Assembly (NCBI GenBank): GCA_044425705.1
Contig: JAWXVD010000152.1
Span: forward strand, 1 to 7,659
Direction of reading: 5' to 3'
DNA from: JAWXVD01 sp044425705
GTDB lineage: Bacteria > Bacillota > Clostridia > Lachnospirales > Lachnospiraceae
DNA: 7,659 nt
Part shown: positions 1 through 5,236 of the stretch, in pieces
How positions within the stretch are numbered: position 1 is the first letter of the stretch
How the letters are laid out: each line of letters opens with the position of its first letter
Notes under the pieces: generated by a model
The model's database searches: none
Seen by the model: only the letters and a program-made list of their open reading frames with translations
What the model was told of the DNA's origin: nothing
Made by a program: the position numbers and the translations under genes

Positions 1-406
1 CTGGCAAACCAAGTGTTGCAATAGAATCTAAGAAACATGCTGCAAGTCTTCCAAGACCACCATTTCCTAAAGATGGTTCTGGTTCTGCTTCTTCAATAGC
101 CGCCATGCTTTTTCCTTTAGCTTCTAAAATTTCGCTTAATTTATCATACACACCTAAATTAATTAAGTTGTTTGATAATAATTTTCCAATCAAAAATTCT
201 GCTGAAATATAATACACTTTTTTCTTTCCAGCAATTGGAGTTGTTACATCTGCTAGTGATTTTGTTAAAAACAACACACAATAATATGATTCTTTATCAC
301 TACAGCTTTCAAATGTTTTTTCAAACATTTGTTTTGCAATATTATCTAATTCTGTTTCCATGTTTGCTACTAAAAGTTCTCTTTGTAATGTTAATCTACC
401 TGGCAT
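1..406 (-). CDS. glgP: Glycogen/maltodextrin phosphorylase, N-terminal part (runs off the window)
   Basis: The enzyme family (GT35) is cytoplasmic and PLP-dependent; it releases glucose-1-phosphate from alpha-1,4-glucans. I translated about 135 N-terminal residues by hand. They contain the family signatures YYISAEFLIGKLL (about residues 67-79) and EPSLGNGGLGRLAACFLDS (about 110-128), which form part of the substrate-binding core. The usual length is about 750-820 residues, so most of the gene lies beyond base 1. The start ATG at 404-406 is chosen because AGGAGAG (412-418) sits 5 nt upstream and the frame begins MPGRLTLQ. It follows the LacI-type regulator stop by 18 nt with no terminator between, so the two are very likely one transcript under the regulator's promoter. 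Whether glycogen or maltodextrin is the main substrate cannot be told from this part. Confidence 0.93.
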   Translation of the reverse strand, partial: MPGRLTLQRELLVANMETELDNIAKQMFEKTFESCSDKESYYCVLFLTKSLADVTTPIAGKKKVYYISAEFLIGKLLSNNLINLGVYDKLSEILEAKGKSMAAIEEAEPEPSLGNGGLGRLAACFLDSIATLGLP

Positions 407-411
407 TTTTT

Positions 412-418
412 CTCTCCT
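412..418 (-). promoter_or_regulatory. Ribosome binding site of the phosphorylase gene
   Basis: AGGAGAG on the minus strand lies 5 nt before the ATG at 406, in the 18-nt gap after the regulator stop codon. It fixes the phosphorylase start. Confidence 0.8.
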
Positions 419-424
419 CTTTTA

Positions 425-1414
425 CTACCTTATAATTTCAAGATATTCCAATCTTGCCATTTCATGCTCTATGATTTTATTTTTCCCAGTTTTTCCCTCC
501 ATTAAACAGTGCAGCTCACAGACTGCCTCTTTGGAAACATTGGAAAAATCTTGATGTACCGTATTCATTTGCTTTCCTACATAGCCCATTAATGTAATAC
601 CATCAAATCCACATACAGGTCTAAAAATATCCATTTCTGTTAATGCGTTCATAGCTCCAATTGCCATCAAATCAGATGCACAAACAATGGCATCTGCATA
701 CTGACCATATTGAAACGTAATTTTTCTGGCCTGCAATTCACTAAAATTTCCATTTCGAACAAAAATTGTCAGTCCATCCTCTTCTATTAATTCCCTCATA
801 CCTCGTAACCGTTGTTCTGTCACATAAGTATGGTCTTTTCCCGAAATATAAAGAACTCGCTTACAATTATTTTCTTGTAATGTTTTTCTTGCCACTTCTT
901 TTTGTGCTGTTTTGTGATCAATACCTACGGCAGATGTACTTTCATTGATATAATCCGAATCTACTACTACAATTTTGAATTCCTGTGAATCAATCAAATC
1001 ATGTAAATTTTTATCCAACCTACTCATCCCATAGATAATCAATCCTGTAATATGCTGTGATTTAAAATACCGAATCACCTCTTCTCCAGTCATTTCAATT
1101 ACCATAGAATAGAAAACTACAATCACATCTAAATTCATTTCTTTACATTGATTGATTCCACCATAAATGTATTGCATTCCGATTTCGTCAATTGCCTGTG
1201 TATTAGTATTTAGATTCATAAGCATAGCAACACGTCCACCTTGCTTTGACGATAATGCAGAAGCAACGGTATTCGGCACAAAATTTAATTCCTTAATCGC
1301 TTCATTTACTTTCTGCTTTGTTTGCTCACTCACATTAGGGTAATTATTCAGTACTTTTGAAACAGTAGATATGGCAACTCCAGCTTTACTGGCAACATCT
1401 CTAATTGATACCAT
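425..1414 (-). CDS. LacI-family transcriptional regulator, probable regulator of alpha-glucan use
   Basis: A 329-residue DNA-binding repressor of usual LacI length. The N-terminal helix-turn-helix is textbook: VSIRDVASKAGVAISTVSKV at residues 2-21, followed by a hinge segment (PNTVASALSSKQ) whose Leu would enter the operator minor groove. A periplasmic-binding-protein-like effector domain (about residues 60-329) follows. The frame is open upstream to 1486, but that longer start would add 24 non-homologous residues, overlap the promoter, and ignore the AGAAGGG motif (1426-1432); ATG at 1412-1414 places the HTH at the usual position. The glycogen/maltodextrin phosphorylase gene follows after 18 nt, so a MalR-like role sensing maltodextrin or a sugar phosphate is inferred from context. 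A perfect palindrome at 1434-1445 suggests self-regulation. The ligand is unknown. Confidence 0.93.
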   Translation of the reverse strand: MVSIRDVASKAGVAISTVSKVLNNYPNVSEQTKQKVNEAIKELNFVPNTVASALSSKQGGRVAMLMNLNTNTQAIDEIGMQYIYGGINQCKEMNLDVIVVFYSMVIEMTGEEVIRYFKSQHITGLIIYGMSRLDKNLHDLIDSQEFKIVVVDSDYINESTSAVGIDHKTAQKEVARKTLQENNCKRVLYISGKDHTYVTEQRLRGMRELIEEDGLTIFVRNGNFSELQARKITFQYGQYADAIVCASDLMAIGAMNALTEMDIFRPVCGFDGITLMGYVGKQMNTVHQDFSNVSKEAVCELHCLMEGKTGKNKIIEHEMARLEYLEIIR

Positions 1415-1425
1415 AACATAATCAT

Positions 1426-1432
1426 CCCTTCT
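1426..1432 (-). promoter_or_regulatory. Ribosome binding site deciding the LacI-family start
   Basis: AGAAGGG lies 11 nt before the ATG at 1414, slightly farther than ideal. No comparable motif precedes the alternative ATG at 1486. Confidence 0.55.
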
Positions 1433-1433
1433 G

Positions 1434-1445
1434 GAAAACGTTTTC
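1434..1445. promoter_or_regulatory. LacI-family operator (perfect 12-bp palindrome)
   Basis: GAAAACGTTTTC is a perfect palindrome with the central CG typical of LacI/CcpA-family operators. It begins just downstream of the promoter -10 box (1453-1458), covering the expected transcription start near 1446. A bound repressor would block initiation of the regulator-phosphorylase transcript. The neighbouring regulator is the natural candidate binder, giving autoregulation; CcpA is an alternative because the core also resembles a cre site. Confidence 0.75.
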
Positions 1446-1452
1446 TTTTGGT

Positions 1453-1481
1453 AGTATATAATAAAGGAGTAGGTTTGTAAA
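1453..1481 (-). promoter_or_regulatory. Sigma-A promoter of the regulator-phosphorylase operon
   Basis: On the minus strand TTTACA (1476-1481) is followed after exactly 17 nt by TATACT (1453-1458). The -35 box overlaps the loop of the hairpin at 1463-1492, and the predicted start near 1446 abuts the operator palindrome. Confidence 0.75.
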
Positions 1482-1492
1482 CCCACTCCTTT
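1463..1492 (-). terminator. Hairpin, probable terminator of the exchanger-cyclase operon
   Basis: AAAGGAGT (1463-1470) pairs with ACTCCTTT (1485-1492), extended by GGTT/AACC around a 4-nt loop. In minus-strand RNA the stem is uninterrupted with one G-U pair; in plus-strand RNA that pair is an A-C mismatch. The minus side is followed by the moderately U-rich TTATTATATA, and the plus side by GTTTTTTT. It lies about 110 nt after the cyclase-like gene's stop. It is probably a terminator for that operon, although the tail is weaker than usual in that direction. Confidence 0.6.
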
Positions 1493-1603
1493 GTTTTTTT
1501 ATAGGTACATATAAAGTTTTAACTTATCTTTATCACAATTTTACCAATTATTTACAAAACAACTGCCTAATACATCCAATTACTATAAATAAAACTAATA
1601 CTA

Positions 1604-2479
1604 TTAGTGTATATTTTTTTCTTTAAATTTTTCCATAATCCCTGTTAATTGCTCTATTTCACGAGACAAACTATCCTCGTTATATAATGTAGTTAATAAC
1701 TGCTCTTCGTATGATATATATGAATCTACCACTGCTCTATATGGCAATTGTTCCACATATTCTTTTAATATAGCCGCCTTAGGATTAGATGTATCTACAA
1801 TGGAATCTCTAAACGACACCGTTTCGTCTCCATGATACATAAAAATCGGATAAGGATCTCCGTGCCAAATTCCCTTTAAATTCCTGAATCCCACAAAATT
1901 TATCTTATGAAAATCTTTTCTTAAGGATTCTTCTTTCAAAAACAATGCGGCTAAATCAGAAGAAATCACAACGCGATTTTCCGATGTATATTGTGCAATT
2001 CGAAAACCACTATCAATATCAGTGCCTAAATATTCTGCTCGCAATTCGTTTTTATTAATTTCATATTCCACATAAATGTTATCGGCACATAACTCAGCAG
2101 GCGAGATATCCGCAATCCATACTGTAGCTTTTACTGCTAAAATTTCTGCTGTACTAGAATCACCTATTTGCCCACTTTTAATTTTATGATTAATATCCAC
2201 AACTGTGTCATAAACAGCCGCTACAACTTCATCAATTTCTTCAACCTTTTCAATTTTTCTTGTATAAACAACCTCGTCACCTAACATTTTCCAAAACCGG
2301 TAACCTCCCACTTTGCTGTTTACAAACACATGCATAATATGCTCCAGCACATTGCTTACACCACTTACCCAGTTTCCTTTATACATGGATTTATATAAAG
2401 TACAATTCACCAAATCAAATGAAATAAATAACATTACAGTACTACGCTGTTTTCTTTCTTCCCTCACTTCCACAATCAT
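1604..2479 (-). CDS. Divergent class III nucleotide cyclase-like protein
   Basis: A 291-residue soluble protein with no signal peptide or membrane segment. Its first 220 residues fit the class III adenylate/guanylate cyclase catalytic domain: FISFD with Asp22 as first metal ligand; KMLGD with Lys64 and Asp68 as second metal ligand, 46 residues on; and GTDIDSGFR (152-160), matching GxTVNxAxR of known cyclases, with Arg160 at the transition-state arginine and Asp156 replacing the usual Asn. Glu149 sits where adenylate cyclases have the base-recognising Asp. VVISSDL (170-176) and LKGI (203-206) resemble the later cyclase core. The C-terminal 60 residues are charged and likely helical. If active it would make a cyclic nucleotide; product and partners are unknown. 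Start: AAGGGGG lies a few nt before ATG, and the exchanger stop is 8 nt upstream, so the two genes are co-transcribed and probably translationally coupled. Confidence 0.72.
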   Translation of the reverse strand: MIVEVREERKQRSTVMLFISFDLVNCTLYKSMYKGNWVSGVSNVLEHIMHVFVNSKVGGYRFWKMLGDEVVYTRKIEKVEEIDEVVAAVYDTVVDINHKIKSGQIGDSSTAEILAVKATVWIADISPAELCADNIYVEYEINKNELRAEYLGTDIDSGFRIAQYTSENRVVISSDLAALFLKEESLRKDFHKINFVGFRNLKGIWHGDPYPIFMYHGDETVSFRDSIVDTSNPKAAILKEYVEQLPYRAVVDSYISYEEQLLTTLYNEDSLSREIEQLTGIMEKFKEKNIH

Positions 2480-2487
2480 AATCCCCC

Positions 2488-3432
2488 TTACCCTCTAATT
2501 AAATACACAAAATAAGCAGCATAGGACAGTACTAAAAGAATTCCACCATTTTTTGTTAATTTTTCATTTTTCAAAACACATACTAAAAGTAGAATTGCAG
2601 ATGTGGTACATACTGCACTATCAATTAAAAATCCAGTAGAATACACAACAGGTGTAATCAGCCCAGTCATTCCTACAACAAATAAAATATTAAAAATATT
2701 ACTACCAATAATATTACCAATAGCAATATCTGCTTTTCCCTTCTTAGCAGCAGTAACTGATGTAATCAACTCTGGTAACGATGTTCCAAATGCAACTATA
2801 GTAAGTCCAATAATACGTTCACTCATTCCAAACATACGAGCAATTTCTGTTGCTGCATTAACAGTTACATCACTTCCCCATACAATCAATCCCATTCCTA
2901 AAATTATTAAAAATACTAATTCCCCTAATTTTTCATCCTTTGTTTCGTTATCTACTTCCTCTCCAACATCCACTCCATTTTTTGCTGTTTTGAACAGATA
3001 AATAAAAAATGCAATAAATAAAGCTGATAAAATAACCGCATCTAATCTTCCTATCACTCCATCAACCAATCCCAAGAATGGTAATAATGCAGAAATAAAA
3101 ATAACAAATGGCATTTCTACTTTCAAAGTACTTTTCTGTACCGGTAAAGTAGTTACGATAGCTGTAATACCCAAAATAATTAATACATTTAAAATATTGC
3201 TACCCAGTACATTACCAATAGTAATAGCCGCACTTCCCTTCATTGCTGCCGAAATACTAATAGCTGCCTCTGGTGCACTAGTTCCCATTGCTACAATCGT
3301 TAATCCAATAATAATTTGAGGAATCCCAAATCGATCTGCCACTTTACTGGCTCCCTCTACAAACCAATCTGCCCCTTTAATCAACATAGTAAAACCAACT
3401 ACTAATAAAACTGCTTGTAATATAAAATTCAT
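2488..3432 (-). CDS. CaCA-family cation/Na+ (Ca2+/Na+) exchanger, YrbG-like
   Basis: A 314-residue integral membrane antiporter of usual length for the bacterial YrbG group. The two diagnostic inverted alpha repeats are clear: GLTIVAMGTSAPEAAISI at about 43-60 with GNVLGSNILN at about 73-82, and GLTIVAFGTSLPELITSV in the second half with GNIIGSNIFN. The Glu in each GTSxPE and the Asn in GSN are the ion-coordinating residues of the NCX fold. A hydrophilic, acidic central loop (GVDVGEEVDNETKDEK) separates the two five-helix halves. The ATG at 3430-3432 follows an AGAGAGGA site. The gene lies directly behind a yybP-ykoY-type riboswitch, so Mn2+ export, or Ca2+ exchange tied to Mn2+ status, is a reasonable inference; family homology alone would say Ca2+. 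The cyclase-like gene follows after 8 nt. Confidence 0.94.
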   Translation of the reverse strand: MNFILQAVLLVVGFTMLIKGADWFVEGASKVADRFGIPQIIIGLTIVAMGTSAPEAAISISAAMKGSAAITIGNVLGSNILNVLIILGITAIVTTLPVQKSTLKVEMPFVIFISALLPFLGLVDGVIGRLDAVILSALFIAFFIYLFKTAKNGVDVGEEVDNETKDEKLGELVFLIILGMGLIVWGSDVTVNAATEIARMFGMSERIIGLTIVAFGTSLPELITSVTAAKKGKADIAIGNIIGSNIFNILFVVGMTGLITPVVYSTGFLIDSAVCTTSAILLLVCVLKNEKLTKNGGILLVLSYAAYFVYLIRG

Positions 3433-3437
3433 TCCAA

Positions 3438-3445
3438 TCCTCTCT
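3438..3445 (-). promoter_or_regulatory. Ribosome binding site of the exchanger gene
   Basis: AGAGAGGA lies 5 nt upstream of the ATG at 3432, downstream of the riboswitch terminator. Confidence 0.75.
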
Positions 3446-3474
3446 TTCTCTTAATCCGATGCTTTTGTACTTTA

Positions 3475-3523
3475 AAAATAAAAAAGACCTCTAACATAGA
3501 ATACTTTCTATGCTAAAAGTCTT
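3475..3523 (-). terminator. Riboswitch expression-platform terminator
   Basis: An 18-bp uninterrupted stem (3506-3523 with 3484-3501, several G-U pairs) closes a 4-nt loop and is followed on the minus strand by a U-rich run (TTTTTTATTTTT). The promoter-proximal arm contains the whole 3' strand of aptamer helix P1 (3512-3519), so terminator and closed aptamer are mutually exclusive. Ligand binding should therefore prevent termination and switch the exchanger and cyclase genes on. Confidence 0.88.
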
Positions 3524-3604
3524 GTTCCTCCAAAAACGAAAGTGTGTAACCATGGTTTTTTACCAGGGTATGTTGATTACACATATTAACTACTCCCTTT
3601 TAAC
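3512..3604 (-). ncRNA. yybP-ykoY (manganese) riboswitch aptamer
   Basis: The minus-strand leader shows the conserved ends of the yybP-ykoY class: AAAAGGGAGTAG at the 5' side and GGAGGAACAAGACTTTT at the 3' side. P1 is 8 bp, GTTAAAAG (3597-3604) with CTTTTAGC (3512-3519). Inside, GTGTAA/TTACAC (with CCTGGT/ACCATGG nested within it) forms a strong internal hairpin. The family senses Mn2+ and usually controls metal exporters, which fits the exchanger 80 nt downstream. The aptamer starts within 2-3 nt of the predicted transcription start. An internal covariance-model match was not run, so the junction details are uncertain. Confidence 0.85.
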
Positions 3605-3612
3605 TTAATCAC

Positions 3613-3641
3613 AAGATAACACTGTTTCCCGCTTTCGTCAA
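3613..3641 (-). promoter_or_regulatory. Sigma-A promoter of the riboswitch-exchanger-cyclase operon
   Basis: TTGACG (3636-3641), a 17-nt spacer, then TATCTT (3613-3618) on the minus strand. The predicted start near 3606 places the aptamer at the very 5' end of the RNA. The promoter is flanked by an 8-bp inverted repeat (3616-3623 and 3641-3648). Confidence 0.78.
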
Positions 3642-3648
3642 GTGTTAT
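3616..3648. repeat. 8-bp inverted repeat framing the riboswitch promoter
   Basis: ATAACACT (3616-3623) and AGTGTTAT (3641-3648) are perfect inverted copies separated by 17 nt. One arm overlaps the -10 box, and the other overlaps the edge of the -35 box. It could be a two-half-site operator or a weak stem at the end of the upstream small gene; chance cannot be excluded. Confidence 0.4.
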
Positions 3649-3658
3649 TTTGTTACAA

Positions 3659-4019
3659 TTACAATAATATACCAACATTATTATCCATACATTCCTTCAC
3701 AATTTCATCAACCTGATATTCAGGGGCATACTTTTGTATTATCTCTACTAATGTGAAAATTTCATCTATTTCACATTCTAAATCCTCCTTGTTATGTGAC
3801 ATTTTTTCTGCCTCTATTAAAATTTTTGCAATATCCAAATTACTTTTCGCTTGTTGTAGTGCTTCTGCACTATTACAATCTGCCATCGTTACCAAGTATT
3901 GACACAATTCCTCTCTTCCCTCTAGGTAACCATGTTCCCTAACATATTGCAAACATTTCATCTCGTATATACTGTGGTACAACGGCTAACCATTCTTCAT
4001 AGGTGTGGGGATTTTTCAT
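3659..4019 (-). pseudogene. Small acidic protein of unknown function, broken by a one-base frameshift
   Basis: I do not recognise this family. The reading frame with proper signals starts at ATG 4017-4019, has AGAAGG (4028-4033) 8 nt upstream and a consensus promoter, and gives MKNPHTYEEWLAVVPQYIRDE before a TAG at 3939-3941. The rest lies in the next frame (from about 3960 to 3659): KCLQYVREHGYLEGREELCQYLV and on to a mostly helical, acidic C-terminus (about 100 residues). The total is 361 nt, one more than a multiple of three, so one inserted base, for example in the GAAA of GATGAAATG near 3956-3961, would rejoin a protein of about 119 residues. A TTG at 3980-3982 could begin the 3' frame but has no ribosome binding site. 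It precedes the riboswitch operon by 18 nt. Sequencing error is an alternative to true decay. Confidence 0.68.
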
Positions 4020-4027
4020 ATAAATTA

Positions 4028-4033
4028 CCTTCT
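4028..4033 (-). promoter_or_regulatory. Ribosome binding site of the frameshifted small gene
   Basis: AGAAGG 8 nt before ATG 4019. It marks the original start and is the main argument that the short TTG-initiated frame is not the intact gene. Confidence 0.7.
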
Positions 4034-4039
4034 TTCTTA

Positions 4040-4068
4040 ATTATAGTAAATACGTTGTGGAGTGTAAA
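4040..4068 (-). promoter_or_regulatory. Sigma-A promoter of the small unknown gene
   Basis: TTTACA (4063-4068), 17-nt spacer, TATAAT (4040-4045) on the minus strand. The predicted start near 4033 leaves a leader of only about 14 nt before the ATG at 4019. Confidence 0.75.
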
Positions 4069-4394
4069 GAGCGAAATCACTGGAAATATGTTATTTTTTT
4101 GCTTTTATGGTAATTTTTCATATGTAGTATAAAAACAAAATTTAGCTGTGATTTCCAAGACAAAAATGTTAGCTCAATATGAGATTATCTGAAGTGTGTG
4201 TTGATGTGATAATATGTTTCTTTATATATATGTAATTATATCATTTGATTATTCATCCTGCAATATGTATTAAAATTTTTGATAAGTTTTTAGCATAGCT
4301 TGAAAATGATGCTTATCATTACTGTTCACCTAGAACTATTCATTTACTGCATAGTACATGTGAAAATAATTAATTAAAAAATCCTATTTGTCGC
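4069..4394. other. Intergenic region between the small gene and tRNA-Leu; no protein gene seen
   Basis: About 325 nt of AT-rich DNA. It holds an orphan promoter-like pair on the minus strand (4235-4263) and the palindrome AATGAT-GCTT-ATCATT (4305-4320), which loosely resembles a metal-regulator box. An 8-bp inverted pair (GAAATCAC 4073-4080, GTGATTTC 4147-4154) is also present. No reading frame with a ribosome binding site was found on either strand. Confidence 0.5.
4235..4263 (-). promoter_or_regulatory. Orphan sigma-A-like promoter in the intergenic region
   Basis: TTGCAG (4258-4263), 17-nt spacer, TATAAT (4235-4240) on the minus strand. It points into about 200 nt of non-coding DNA before the small unknown gene, so it could make a small RNA or a long-leader transcript. 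In DNA this AT-rich it may also be chance. Confidence 0.4.
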
Positions 4395-4424
4395 TTGACA
4401 AATACAACAGTATTATACTATAAT
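4395..4424 (+). promoter_or_regulatory. Promoter of tRNA-Leu
   Basis: TTGACA (4395-4400), 18-nt spacer, TATAAT (4419-4424); the predicted start near 4431 is about 16 nt before the mature tRNA 5' end. A 6-bp inverted repeat, TTTGTC-GCTT-GACAAA (4387-4402), overlaps the -35 box. Confidence 0.78.
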
Positions 4425-4446
4425 ATTACTTGTCGCTAAGAGACAT

Positions 4447-4526
4447 GCGGATATGGCGGAACTGGCAGACGCGCCAGATTTAGGTTCTGGTGGGAGACCG
4501 TGCAGGTTCGATTCCTGTTATCCGCA
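4447..4526 (+). tRNA. tRNA-Leu (anticodon TAG)
   Basis: Acceptor strands GCGGATA and TATCCGC pair perfectly with discriminator A at 4526. The anticodon stem CCAGA/TCTGG encloses TTTAGGT, giving anticodon TAG. A short variable arm (TGGGAGACCGTGCA) and T-loop GGTTCGATTCC follow, as expected for a class II leucine tRNA. CCA is not encoded. It is the only plus-strand gene in the window and stands alone between its own promoter and terminator. Confidence 0.96.
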
Positions 4527-4530
4527 GCAT

Positions 4531-4568
4531 AAAAAACCGTTAGACGAATTATCGTTTAACGGTTTTTT
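4531..4568 (+). terminator. Intrinsic terminator of tRNA-Leu
   Basis: A 16-bp stem (4531-4546 with 4553-4568, one G-U pair) and loop AATTAT begin 4 nt after the tRNA. A-run and T-run at the ends make it usable in both directions. Confidence 0.9.
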
Positions 4569-4592
4569 ATTACCCTTATATTTATACGCAGC

Positions 4593-4625
4593 AAAAAAAC
4601 CAGCAAACAAAGTTTACTGGTTTTT
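4593..4625 (-). terminator. Intrinsic terminator of the six-gene tRNA operon
   Basis: On the minus strand AAAAACCAGTAAAC pairs with GTTTGCTGGTTTTT around a 3-nt loop (one G-U pair) and runs into T7. On the plus strand the same position is a C-A mismatch, so it favours the minus direction. It lies 4 nt after tRNA-Lys and 24 nt from the oppositely directed tRNA-Leu terminator. Confidence 0.88.
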
Positions 4626-4629
4626 AAAA

Positions 4630-4702
4630 TGAGACATCGGAGATTCGAACTCCGGACAACTTGATTAAAAGTCAAGTGCTCTACCAACTGAGCTAATATC
4701 CC
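4630..4702 (-). tRNA. tRNA-Lys (anticodon TTT)
   Basis: Minus strand GGGATAT at the 5' end pairs with ATGTCTC at the 3' end (two wobble pairs), discriminator A. Anticodon stem CTTGA/TCAAG encloses CTTTTAA, anticodon TTT. D-arm TAGCTCAGTTGGTAGAGC and T-loop GTTCGAATC are standard. No encoded CCA. Last gene of the operon. Confidence 0.96.
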
Positions 4703-4719
4703 ATACATTATGAAAATAT

Positions 4720-4740
4720 GTTGCGAAGTCTTCGAACAAC
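4720..4740. repeat. Spacer hairpin between tRNA-Gln and tRNA-Lys
   Basis: GTTG/CAAC and CGAA/TTCG form an 8-bp stem with a 2-nt bulge and 3-nt loop. Possible processing signal; function unknown. Confidence 0.45.
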
Positions 4741-4758
4741 TTGTCCTCTTACTTCTAA

Positions 4759-4830
4759 CTGGGCTAGAAAGATTCGAACTTTCGAATGCAGCAGTCAAAG
4801 TGCTGTGCCTTACCGCTTGGCGATAGCCCA
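4759..4830 (-). tRNA. tRNA-Gln (anticodon TTG)
   Basis: Acceptor TGGGCTA/TAGCCCA with discriminator G; the weak first pair U1-A72 is typical of glutamine tRNAs. Anticodon stem CAGCA/TGCTG encloses CTTTGAC, anticodon TTG. No encoded CCA. Confidence 0.96.
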
Positions 4831-4870
4831 TTACGTTACTTCCGTTCTATATGAACCATAACGATACGTT

Positions 4871-4888
4871 TGTCTTATAAATAAGACA
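4871..4888. repeat. Spacer hairpin between tRNA-His and tRNA-Gln
   Basis: TGTCTTA and TAAGACA (7 bp, perfect) around TAAA, located 1 nt from the tRNA-His 3' end at 4890. Possible processing signal. Confidence 0.5.
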
Positions 4889-4889
4889 G

Positions 4890-4964
4890 GGTGGATACAG
4901 GGATTTGAACCCTGGACCTTCTGAACCACAATCAGACGCGCTAACCAACTGTGCTATACCCACC
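4890..4964 (-). tRNA. tRNA-His (anticodon GTG)
   Basis: Acceptor GTGGGTA/TATCCAC with the histidine-specific extra G at position -1 (base 4964) opposite discriminator C (4890). Anticodon stem TCTGA/TCAGA encloses TTGTGGT, anticodon GTG. No encoded CCA. Confidence 0.96.
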
Positions 4965-4974
4965 ATATTAATTA

Positions 4975-4990
4975 TGAGAGATAACTCTCA
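4975..4990. repeat. Spacer hairpin between tRNA-Arg and tRNA-His
   Basis: TGAGAG and CTCTCA (6 bp, perfect) around ATAA, filling more than half of the 28-nt spacer. Confidence 0.45.
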
Positions 4991-4992
4991 AA

Positions 4993-5066
<74 letters not shown>

Positions 5067-5068
5067 AT

Positions 5069-5085
5069 ACATATGAAATATATGT
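5069..5085. repeat. Spacer hairpin between tRNA-Gly and tRNA-Arg
   Basis: ACATAT and ATATGT (6 bp) around GAAAT, 2 nt from the mature 5' end of tRNA-Arg. A second 5-bp pair, ATCAT/ATGAT, lies at 5105-5118 in the same spacer. Confidence 0.4.
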
Positions 5086-5132
5086 TTCACATCAACCATC
5101 ATTCATCATTTTCATGATTTATCAATAGTTAA

Positions 5133-5203
5133 AGCGGGTGATGGGAATCGAACCCACGTATCTAGCTTGGAAGGCTAGTGTTCTACCATTGAACTACACC
5201 CGC
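5133..5203 (-). tRNA. tRNA-Gly (anticodon TCC)
   Basis: Acceptor GCGGGTG/CACCCGC, discriminator T. Anticodon stem CTAGC/GCTAG encloses CTTCCAA, anticodon TCC. Short 71-nt glycine tRNA without encoded CCA. Confidence 0.96.
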
Positions 5204-5236
5204 AAATTAACGGAACGGTGAAATAATTTCTCACCT

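Noticed and set aside
172..554. Plus-strand open frames opposite the phosphorylase and LacI-family genes
   Set aside because: Hydrophobic, low-complexity translations antisense to strong homologues; no start signals.
1415..1486. Longer start of the LacI-family gene at ATG 1486
   Set aside because: It would run through the promoter -10 box and the operator, add residues unlike the family, and lacks a ribosome binding site.
1604..2479. A Pycsar or CBASS anti-phage system around the cyclase-like gene
   Set aside because: The neighbour is a CaCA exchanger, and no TIR, transmembrane or nuclease effector with a cyclic-nucleotide sensor is present. The riboswitch context points to metal biology.
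2603..3001. Open frame on the plus strand inside the exchanger gene
   Set aside because: It is antisense to clearly coding CaCA repeats and has no ribosome binding site or recognisable product.
3939..3982. Programmed ribosomal frameshifting in the small gene
   Set aside because: No slippery heptamer, internal Shine-Dalgarno stimulator or RF2-like site is visible at the overlap.
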